Assembly: GCA_003148945.1 (NCBI GenBank)
Contig: QGGY01000009.1
Coordinates: 1-64,000 of the forward strand
Length of the DNA stretch: 64,000 nucleotides
Direction: 5' to 3'
Source: Murimonas intestini
GTDB taxonomy: Bacteria; Bacillota; Clostridia; Lachnospirales; Lachnospiraceae
Below are positions 1-7,024 of the stretch, in pieces (within the stretch, counting starts at the first letter, position 1; each line of letters begins with the position of its first letter). The notes below the pieces were generated by a model. That model had not been told where the DNA came from, searched no databases, and saw nothing but the letters and a program-made list of their open reading frames with translations. The position numbers and the translations under genes were made by a program.

Positions 1-134
1 TAGCCATTGTGACTATATGTCACCAAATGATTATGAAGAACTGTATCGTGAGCTTCAACAAGACGATTTGCAGTTTGCAAGTTGAGATGAGGAAAACCTC
101 ATTTTAACGTGTACTAAATCTTGACATAGGACCA
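1..134 (+). mobile_element. Right end of an IS3-type insertion sequence (partial)
   Basis: The window opens inside the last codons of a transposase (stop at 83-85) followed by about 50 bases ending near TTGACATAGGACCA at 121-134. IS3-family elements end in CA, which fits a terminus at 134, but the left end lies outside the window so the inverted repeat cannot be confirmed. The GC-rich stretch from 135 to about 250 could still belong to the element. The boundary is an inference. Confidence 0.5.
2..85 (+). CDS. IS3-family transposase, C-terminal fragment
   Basis: Reading from base 2, an open frame gives a 27-residue tail containing CDYMSPNDYEELYRELQQ and stopping with TGA at 83-85. The MSPxxYEELY pattern is the usual ending of IS3-type OrfB integrases, just after the DDE catalytic core. 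The catalytic residues lie upstream of the window. Whether the complete gene is intact cannot be seen. Confidence 0.6.
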   Translation, partial: SHCDYMSPNDYEELYRELQQDDLQFAS

Positions 135-365
135 TTCCGGCCGCTTTTTGCGGTTCGAGCGGGGCACGGAGCCTTAGATTTTCACTCCGCAGCGGTTCGG
201 ACAGAACAACGAACCCCACCGCTCCCCTTCCTGACGGCTCACTACCTTTCACACAAAGCGTCCTGTTACTCCATTAAACAACAATATCCCACATGGAGCC
301 TTACCGCAATACATGATAAAATGTCATAGTCAGTTATAATTACAACCACTACGGGAGGGGATTTT
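135..365. other. Non-coding gap between IS end and histidine kinase
   Basis: No convincing gene. The left part (135-250) is GC-rich and carries a small inverted repeat around CCGCTTTTTGCGG. The right part is AT-rich, with a TATAAT at 335-340 that may be the -10 element for the kinase operon. I see no matching -35, which would fit an activator-dependent promoter. A strong GGAGGGG ribosome-binding site follows at 353-359. Confidence 0.4.
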
Positions 366-2153
366 TTGAGAAGAAAGCCTTTTATGCTGAGTTGGGAGAG
401 ATTCAGCAGGAATTTATCGATCCGGCAGAAGATGATCGTTTCGCTTGCATTGTGCGTCATTATACCTATTATTCTGCTGGGAATCATTACCACCACCAGG
501 GTGCTGCGGCTGAGTGAACAGAACCAGTATGAGGTGCAGATCAACCAGCTGACTAAGTCAGGAAAAGATATTGAGAGCCTGTATGAGAATATTATACAGG
601 AGGCTGCCACTCTTGCAGGAGATGGGGCTGTTAAGGCTATTGTGGCGGGGGATGCCTCGGTGATGGATTATAAGAATGCTGCAAAGAGGATGCTGGACGC
701 GAGTGAGCGGATTGATTACTGCAGCGCCATCGCGCTCAGCAAAGGCGGTGAAGTATTGTTCCAGAGAGGGCGGCTGTATATGGATGAAAGGGAGGATGCC
801 AGATATACAGCCCGGATAGAAGATAACAGGACGCCGTATCTGTGGGCGGCTGAACATCCTGTCACCTTTAAGAGAGGGATCAATATTACTAATATGAATC
901 AGATATCATATTATACCACCATCATGAAGGAGCTCACTCTGCAGAATGAGGGAGTGCTGAGCATACATTTGAGCGCGCTGGATTTTATCAGGCAGTTTGT
1001 TCCTTACCAGGATGATGACATGATGGAAAATGTATTTGTATTTGACAGGGATGGGAATACGCTGGTGTCTAATACAAAAAATGAAGAGGCGGAGAGGCTG
1101 TGCTGGCAGGAATTTGAAAATGAGCAGAACAGGGCAGAGGCAGGATACTTTCCGGTAAAGACGGGGAGCGGAGTATATATTGTGCTGTATACAAAGTGCG
1201 GATCCAGCGGCTGGTATCTGTTTCAGATGGAAAAGAAGATATCACTGTACAGTACGCAGATCCTTTTTATTGTGATAGCTGTCCTGCTGTGCGTTGTTTT
1301 TGGGATCGTATATGGGATGATACAGAACAGGACTATCATAAAGCCGCTGCATCATCTGTCAAAGAGGATTGATGCTGTAAAGAGCGGCGTGCTGGAGAAA
1401 AAGGACTATGAGGTAGCCCAGGACGAGATAGGAAATGTGGAAAAGGGCTTTGAAGATATGGTGGTTCACATTGACCATTTGATCAATCAGGTGTATGTGC
1501 AGACGATTAAGACTCAGGACGCTGAGAGGGAAATGCTTCTGACTAAGATGAACCCGCATTTTCTTTATAATTCCCTGGATTCTATTCACTGGCTGGCTAT
1601 CAGGAATAAAGATTATGAGGTGAGTGAGCAGCTGGAAGCGCTGGCTGATGTATACCGCCACATCTTAAGGTTTGGTGAGGGGATGATCACTGTAAGGGAT
1701 GAGATGGAATTTATTGACAACTATCTCTTTCTTCTTGAATTTCAGGTTGGGGACAGGATAGAATTTATTAGGGATATACCGGAAGAACTGCATGACTGTC
1801 TGATTCCCAAGCTGATCATCCAGCCGCTGCTGGAAAATACGGTGCAGCATGGGCTGAAGGATGTCTCAGGGGACGGCAGGGTCAAGCTGCGTATGAGGAG
1901 AAGGGGAGATATGCTGATCATCAGCGTGCTGGATAATGGGGCAGGATGCGATGCAGAACAGGTTATGAGAACTATAAAGGAGAAGGACGGCAGGGAAGCC
2001 TTTGCACTCAGAAATATTGATGAGAGGATACGGCTGAGATGCCAGGATGGATACGGACTGAAGATTTACAGCAGACGTGGCTGGGGAACCATTGTGACGG
2101 TTACAGTAAAGTGGGAGGCAAAAAACAATGAAAATGGTGGTCGTAGACGATAA
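366..2153 (+). CDS. YesM-type sensor histidine kinase
   Basis: Membrane sensor kinase of 595 residues that should phosphorylate the response regulator encoded immediately downstream. A first membrane helix lies at about 24-44, an extracellular dCache-like sensing region at about 45-298, a second helix at 299-320, then a HAMP linker. The His_kinase domain contains NPHFLYN with the phospho-accepting His at about 398, and a C-terminal ATPase with the N-box ENTVQHG and a DNGAGCD motif. The start is TTG at 366, chosen because GGAGGGG sits six bases upstream. The next ATG (384) is too far away. The gene overlaps the regulator by 26 bases. The neighbouring CUT1 transporter and rhamnosidase suggest it senses an extracellular oligosaccharide, which is inference. 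Confidence 0.92.
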   Translation: MRRKPFMLSWERFSRNLSIRQKMIVSLALCVIIPIILLGIITTTRVLRLSEQNQYEVQINQLTKSGKDIESLYENIIQEAATLAGDGAVKAIVAGDASVMDYKNAAKRMLDASERIDYCSAIALSKGGEVLFQRGRLYMDEREDARYTARIEDNRTPYLWAAEHPVTFKRGINITNMNQISYYTTIMKELTLQNEGVLSIHLSALDFIRQFVPYQDDDMMENVFVFDRDGNTLVSNTKNEEAERLCWQEFENEQNRAEAGYFPVKTGSGVYIVLYTKCGSSGWYLFQMEKKISLYSTQILFIVIAVLLCVVFGIVYGMIQNRTIIKPLHHLSKRIDAVKSGVLEKKDYEVAQDEIGNVEKGFEDMVVHIDHLINQVYVQTIKTQDAEREMLLTKMNPHFLYNSLDSIHWLAIRNKDYEVSEQLEALADVYRHILRFGEGMITVRDEMEFIDNYLFLLEFQVGDRIEFIRDIPEELHDCLIPKLIIQPLLENTVQHGLKDVSGDGRVKLRMRRRGDMLIISVLDNGAGCDAEQVMRTIKEKDGREAFALRNIDERIRLRCQDGYGLKIYSRRGWGTIVTVTVKWEAKNNENGGRRR

Positions 2154-3684
2154 CAGACAGATACGGGAGGGGATCCATTTTGGGATTGAGTGGGAGAGGT
2201 ATGGAATAAGTGAGATACAGGAATTTGCCGACGGCTCGGAATGCCTGAAAGCTTTAGATGATTTTGAACCTGATATTATAATTGCTGATATCAGGATGCC
2301 CAACATAGATGGGCTGAAGCTGCTGGAGGAGGTCAGGAAACGGACGGATAACTGCAGATATATCCTACTGAGTGCTTATTCAGATTTTTCCTATGCCCAG
2401 CAGGCTATCCGCCTGGGGGCAAATGATTACATACTAAAGCCTGTGAAACCGGAAAAGCTGGTGGAGGTTGTGATGAAAAACGCAAGAGAGCTTCTTGCGG
2501 AAAAGACAGAGAAGGAGTCCTATTATGATATGTTTGAGCGGAGCTTCCTGCATTCTCTGGAAAATGGAGGTGAGCTGGAAAAAACAGAAAAAGTGAAACA
2601 ATTCCTGGAATCCAGATACAGGCTGTCACTTCCTGATAATTGTATCTTTTTAGCTGTACTGCGGGCAGAGCAGGCAGATGGAAAATTGCCGAAAAAGCCG
2701 CTGCAGGCAGATGTCAGCGAACAGATAAGAGCGGCGCTGAAGGAGGAAGGGGCTTTCTTTGTGATGGGCCCCCAGCGCTTTCTGCTGGTCCTCAGAGGGG
2801 AGCGTTCACAGCTCATGAGTCTTAGCTGCCAGTACAGGCTCAAAAATATAATAGGAAAGCTTAACGGGGAGCTGGCCGGACAGAATCTGGCTGTGACAGC
2901 AGGAATCTCGGACTCCAGGGGAATGAATGAGCTGAAGGCTGCATATGAACGTGCCATTGTGGCGCTGGAGCAGACGTATTATGGCGAGAGCGGAGACTGC
3001 GTGCTGTTTATGCAGAATATGGAGGGGGAAAGAGAGAGTTTTCCGGAAGCCTTTCAGAAGGAGCTTATTGAGGGGATCACAAAGAGTATTCTCAGATCGG
3101 ATGAGGACGGGCTGCGCAGTATTATGGCCAGATTAAAGGAGACAGGAATAGAACACAAATATCCCCATATGGAGATGACTGCCTTTTTAAAAAGGCTCTA
3201 CCTGCAGATCGTGCGCCGGACAGAGCTGGATAATGACCCGGATTTTGAGAAAAATGTGATTGAAAATGCCCTGCATTTTGGAACATCTCTTAAAGAATTA
3301 GAGGACTATCTTATTCAATTTGCAGTCAGAAAGCCGGAGAGGATACCAAGGGAAGGCTTTTCTGCTATGATTAAGAACATTTGTGATTATATGGATGCGC
3401 ATTTTAGTGAGCAGATAAGTGTAGAGTCTGTAGGGGAGGCTTTTAACAGGACACCTAACTATATTTCATCTAAATTTAAAAGGGAGGTAGGTAAGAGCTT
3501 TACGGATTATCTCATTGAGCTGAGGATCCAGAAAGCAGTTTCTATGCTGAAATATTCCGATATACCCATCAGTGAGATCGCAGAGAAAGTGGGATTTAGC
3601 AGCTATGCATACTTCTCCAGGACATTCAGAAAGCATACGGGAAAGAACGCCGGGGTTTACAGGAATGGGCAGGAACCGAAGTAA
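2128..3684 (+). CDS. YesN-type response regulator with AraC DNA-binding domain
   Basis: Cytoplasmic transcription factor of 518 residues, partner of the overlapping YesM-type kinase. The receiver domain (about 1-125) has the acidic pair D7/D8, phospho-acceptor D54 in ADIRMP, the Ser switch in LLSAYSDF and the Lys in ILKP. A central region of about 280 residues has no obvious motif, as is usual for the family. The C-terminal AraC domain (about 414-512) has two helix-turn-helix units, the second being ISEIAEKVGFSSYAYFSRTF. It most likely activates the downstream solute-binding protein gene, whose promoter has an extended -10 but no -35. Confidence 0.92.
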   Translation: MKMVVVDDNRQIREGIHFGIEWERYGISEIQEFADGSECLKALDDFEPDIIIADIRMPNIDGLKLLEEVRKRTDNCRYILLSAYSDFSYAQQAIRLGANDYILKPVKPEKLVEVVMKNARELLAEKTEKESYYDMFERSFLHSLENGGELEKTEKVKQFLESRYRLSLPDNCIFLAVLRAEQADGKLPKKPLQADVSEQIRAALKEEGAFFVMGPQRFLLVLRGERSQLMSLSCQYRLKNIIGKLNGELAGQNLAVTAGISDSRGMNELKAAYERAIVALEQTYYGESGDCVLFMQNMEGERESFPEAFQKELIEGITKSILRSDEDGLRSIMARLKETGIEHKYPHMEMTAFLKRLYLQIVRRTELDNDPDFEKNVIENALHFGTSLKELEDYLIQFAVRKPERIPREGFSAMIKNICDYMDAHFSEQISVESVGEAFNRTPNYISSKFKREVGKSFTDYLIELRIQKAVSMLKYSDIPISEIAEKVGFSSYAYFSRTFRKHTGKNAGVYRNGQEPK

Positions 3685-3737
3685 TTAATTGTTGCATGTT
3701 TTTGTAGAATTTTATCATAAGGGTTAATAAATGTGGC

Positions 3738-3746
3738 TGGTATAAT
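3738..3746 (+). promoter_or_regulatory. Extended -10 promoter element before sugar transporter
   Basis: TGGTATAAT is an extended -10 (TGn plus perfect TATAAT) 44 bases before the solute-binding protein start. No TTGACA-like hexamer is found 16-18 bases upstream. The AT-rich sequence at 3690-3735 is the expected place for YesN binding. Activation by YesN is inferred from position. Confidence 0.5.
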
Positions 3747-3789
3747 AAAGACATCTTACAATTAATCACAGAAACAGGAGGACTAAGAG

Positions 3790-5136
3790 ATGAAAAAGAA
3801 ATTACTGGCAGCTGTTATGGCGGGAACGCTTGCACTTTCTATGATGGGATGTGCCGGCAAAACGGAAACAGAAGCAGGAAAGACAGAAGAGAAGACAGAG
3901 GCAAACACTGAAGCAGCCCAGGGAAAGCTGGAGAAGACAGATACAGTAAAGGTAGCTGCATCCTCTGGTGAAAAGCAGGATCTTGTTATTATGATAACTA
4001 ATCCGGGCGATGTTAATAATGAAGTGGAGCAGAGGCTGATTGAAAAACTGGGTGACAAGTACAATATTATAACTAAAACGTGGGATTCCGCATCTGTAGA
4101 GCAGACAGTTAAGACAGCAGCAGCGGCAGATGAGCAGATTGACCTTGTACAGTACTGGCCCAACCAGATGAACAGCTTTACAGAGGTTGGACTTGCCACA
4201 GATCTGACACCATATATGGATGATGAGTGGAAAGCCACATTTAACGAAGGTGTTCTGGATATCGGAACTTATGATGAAAAGCTCTATAATGTTGCATACA
4301 AAACTGTATACCCGGCTATGCTGGTAGACCTGGAAGTGACAAGGGCCGCGGGAATCAAGGATGAAGAAATAAAAGACCAGATGACCTGGGAAGAATTCTG
4401 TGAGCTCTGCAGGAAGATCCAGGAAAACACAGATATGTCCGGAGCCGGGATTCCTGATACATATGCATGCTGGCTGACAAGAAACGCTGTGATGCAGGTC
4501 TGGGATACTGATGAAGAGCTGGATAAATGGAATGCAGGTGAAGTATCCTTTAAGGATGAGCATATTGTCAAGGCATTTGACATGGTAAAGGATGTGTTTG
4601 AAGAGGGACTGTTCTATCCGGGCGAAGGCGCTCTGGCAGTGACTCAGGACCAGCTCTATGGAGCGATCTCAGCACACAAGATAGGTTTTATCTTTGAGCC
4701 GACAACAGCTGTTAAGACAACGATCGACAACTCAGGCCTGAAGGAATATAAAGTATGTGATTTCCCGGCTATGGGAAATAATCCCACAAATCCGCTCCTG
4801 GGAGGCTGTGACGGATATTTCATCCCTACATGTGCAAAGAACACAGAGGGGGCTATCGAAGCAATGAAATATCTCACAGGAGAAGAGATCATGACACTCC
4901 GTGCAGAAGGCGGACAGGTACCGTGCGCTAAGATCGCATCAGGAGCTAATGTGGATGAGGCATTTATGGAATCTATCTCAAGATGCTCAGACCAGATCTA
5001 TCCCACAGAGATAATCAACGTAGGTGCGGAATTATCTGATTACCTGCAGAACCAGATGCCTGCAAATTATATCTACAATGGAGAGGCGTCATTAGACGAA
5101 CTGGAAGAGATGAGAGAAGCAGCAGTCAGCAAATAA
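3790..5136 (+). CDS. CUT1 sugar ABC transporter solute-binding lipoprotein
   Basis: Lipid-anchored family 1 extracellular solute-binding protein of 448 residues that should capture an oligosaccharide for the two permeases downstream. The signal peptide ends at MMGC with Cys21 as the lipidation site, followed by a Glu/Lys/Thr-rich flexible linker (about 22-55). The ribosome-binding site AGGAGG precedes the ATG with normal spacing. A strong terminator lies between this gene and the permeases, which should make this the most abundant product. No ATPase gene is present, so a shared MsmK/MalK-type ATPase elsewhere is expected. The substrate is inferred from the GH78 neighbour, not seen. Confidence 0.9.
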   Translation: MKKKLLAAVMAGTLALSMMGCAGKTETEAGKTEEKTEANTEAAQGKLEKTDTVKVAASSGEKQDLVIMITNPGDVNNEVEQRLIEKLGDKYNIITKTWDSASVEQTVKTAAAADEQIDLVQYWPNQMNSFTEVGLATDLTPYMDDEWKATFNEGVLDIGTYDEKLYNVAYKTVYPAMLVDLEVTRAAGIKDEEIKDQMTWEEFCELCRKIQENTDMSGAGIPDTYACWLTRNAVMQVWDTDEELDKWNAGEVSFKDEHIVKAFDMVKDVFEEGLFYPGEGALAVTQDQLYGAISAHKIGFIFEPTTAVKTTIDNSGLKEYKVCDFPAMGNNPTNPLLGGCDGYFIPTCAKNTEGAIEAMKYLTGEEIMTLRAEGGQVPCAKIASGANVDEAFMESISRCSDQIYPTEIINVGAELSDYLQNQMPANYIYNGEASLDELEEMREAAVSK

Positions 5137-5156
5137 GTTACAGTACTAAAGGCACT

Positions 5157-5202
5157 TACTGCCTCAAAATAATTGTGATTTGTTTTGAGGCAGTATTTTT
5201 TT
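5157..5202 (+). terminator. Intra-operon Rho-independent terminator
   Basis: A perfect 13-bp stem (arms 5157-5169 and 5183-5195, TACTGCCTCAAAA and its complement) with a 13-base loop and a run of seven T. It separates the solute-binding gene from the permeases, so read-through must supply the latter. It also overlaps the longest open frame of the permease, which argues for the later permease start. Confidence 0.88.
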
Positions 5203-5222
5203 CGGCTTTTTTAGAGGAGGAG

Positions 5223-6158
5223 ATGGATTTGACAGCGAAAGCAATGACAGTAAATGTAAATAAAAAGAAAAAAATCAGCAGTACCAGGAAGCTCCAGCTG
5301 ATCGGGGGGCTGTTTGGCCTGCCCGCAATTGTGATAGTGACATTTGCAACAATCATACCAGTTATCTGGAATGTGGTGCTCAGCTTCTGCAACTGGGATG
5401 GCGTGTCTGCAATGAGCTTCAATGGGATAGCAAATTTTACGAAGATCTTTGCAGACAGAGCCAGCATGAAAGCGATCGGATACTCCCTGATCATCGCACT
5501 GGTGGCAACAGCCACGGCAATGGTGCTGGGAGTGGGGCTCTCTCTGCTCATCTATAAAGTGACTAAGCTGGAGGGAGCAATCTACAGGTTTGTATTCTAC
5601 AGCCCTGTAATGCTCCCGCTGTCAGTCGTAGGGCTTCTTTTCACTCTTGTTCTGGCTACTGATGAGGGGCTTCTGAATAATATACTTGGTTTGATCGGTC
5701 TTAAGAATCTGCAGAATGCATGGCTTGCCAAAAAGGGAATGGTACTTGTGGTCATAGGCCTTGTGCAGGGGTGGAGGAGCAGCGGAACAGTCATGATGCT
5801 GGTATACACGGGAATCATAGGGCTTCCGGCTGACCTGTTTGAGTCTTCTAAGCTGGATGGAGCCACATATGGCCAGGAAGTTCGCCATATCATCCTGCCG
5901 CTGGTAAAGCCGACGATCCAGCTGGCCCTTTCCATGTGCGTTATGAGTGCATTCAAAACATATGATATTGTATTTTCCATGACTGGAGGAGGTCCGGGGG
6001 ATATCTCTAAAACAGCTCCGCTGAAGATCATTGAGCAGGCATTTATGTTCAATAAATATGGACTGGCGGCGGCAAACAGCGTAATCTATGCCATAATCGT
6101 CATCATTATCCTGGCAGTACTGAGAAAAGGAGTAGGAGGAGACAAGTATGAGTACTAA
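5223..6158 (+). CDS. CUT1 sugar ABC transporter permease (MalF/UgpA-like)
   Basis: Integral membrane subunit of about 311 residues with six predicted helices and the cytoplasmic EAA-like loop ESSKLDGATYGQEVRHIILP, the contact site for the ATPase. The frame is open from 5175, but that segment lies in the terminator hairpin. AGAGGAGGAG just before 5223 supports ATG 5223, and TTG 5229 has even better spacing to AGGAGG at 5215-5220. The N-terminus is Lys-rich and cytoplasmic. It overlaps the next permease by 11 bases, so the two are translationally coupled and should form a heterodimeric pore. Confidence 0.9.
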   Translation: MDLTAKAMTVNVNKKKKISSTRKLQLIGGLFGLPAIVIVTFATIIPVIWNVVLSFCNWDGVSAMSFNGIANFTKIFADRASMKAIGYSLIIALVATATAMVLGVGLSLLIYKVTKLEGAIYRFVFYSPVMLPLSVVGLLFTLVLATDEGLLNNILGLIGLKNLQNAWLAKKGMVLVVIGLVQGWRSSGTVMMLVYTGIIGLPADLFESSKLDGATYGQEVRHIILPLVKPTIQLALSMCVMSAFKTYDIVFSMTGGGPGDISKTAPLKIIEQAFMFNKYGLAAANSVIYAIIVIIILAVLRKGVGGDKYEY

Positions 6159-7017
6159 TACAGCGGCAGTATACAGTGTACAGAAGAAAAAAGTAAAGGT
6201 CTTCCCGATCGCATGCAGGGTGATATTAATATCTCTCATCCTGATCTGGATCTATCCGGTCCTGTTCTCACTGCAGACATCTTTTAAGACACTTGATGAA
6301 TTTTTTGCAAATATATGGGCGCTGCCCCATACGATCGGGCTTGACAATTTTGCAAAGGCTTTTACGAAGGGACACATCGGAGAATATTTTATCAACAGTG
6401 TAGTGATAGCTGTAGTTTCACTTGTAAGTATAGAAGTAATCTCAGTTATGGCAGCGTATTCACTGGCAAGACTCCGCATCCCGCATACAGGGGCAATCAT
6501 TATGCTCTGCTTTGCCATCCAGCTGCTCCCCACCGAGACAATTATTATCCCGCTCTATATGATGATGTCAAAGCTGGGCCTGCTGGGAGCCAGGTATCTT
6601 CCGATCATCCTGGCTTATGTGGGATGGTCCGTACCGGGGACGACGGTGATCCTGAAGAATTTCTTTGACACGATACCAAAGGAGCTGCTGGAGGCTGCCA
6701 GGATCGACGGCTCAGGGGAGATCCGCAATCTGTTTAAGATCGTCCTTCCGCTGATGAAGGGCGCTCTGTCCACATGTATCGTCATGAACTTTACATTTGT
6801 GTGGGGGGAACTGATGTGGGCAAAGACGGCAACACTTACTACTGTAAAGGGACTGCCCCTGACAGTAGGACTTATGAATTTTAAAGGGGAATTTGGAACT
6901 GACTGGCCGCTCATGTGCGCAGCTATCTGTATGATAGTGATTCCGCTTTACCTTGTATTTTTATTCCTGCAGAAGTACTTTGTATCTTCACTGACTGCCG
7001 GAAGCGTGAAAGGATAG
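6148..7017 (+). CDS. CUT1 sugar ABC transporter permease (MalG/UgpE-like)
   Basis: Second permease, 289 residues, six predicted helices, with the EAA motif EAARIDGSGEIRNLFKIVLP. ATG at 6148 is preceded by AGGAGGAG. It overlaps the previous permease by 11 bases and lies 7 bases before the rhamnosidase gene, so import and hydrolysis appear to be expressed together. Family assignment is firm. Substrate specificity is not visible in the sequence. Confidence 0.92.
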   Translation: MSTNTAAVYSVQKKKVKVFPIACRVILISLILIWIYPVLFSLQTSFKTLDEFFANIWALPHTIGLDNFAKAFTKGHIGEYFINSVVIAVVSLVSIEVISVMAAYSLARLRIPHTGAIIMLCFAIQLLPTETIIIPLYMMMSKLGLLGARYLPIILAYVGWSVPGTTVILKNFFDTIPKELLEAARIDGSGEIRNLFKIVLPLMKGALSTCIVMNFTFVWGELMWAKTATLTTVKGLPLTVGLMNFKGEFGTDWPLMCAAICMIVIPLYLVFLFLQKYFVSSLTAGSVKG

Positions 7018-7024
7018 GGACAGT

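Noticed and set aside
55-252. 65-residue minus-strand frame near the IS end
   Set aside because: It runs antisense through the transposase tail and the GC-rich stretch; no ribosome-binding site and no known family, though such frames are often annotated next to this type of IS.
3802-4563. 253-residue open frame on the minus strand
   Set aside because: It lies wholly inside the solute-binding protein gene, has no ribosome-binding site and its sequence is Cys/Ile-rich with no family pattern.
5622-6239. 205-residue minus-strand frame spanning the two permeases
   Set aside because: Antisense to two well-supported permease genes.
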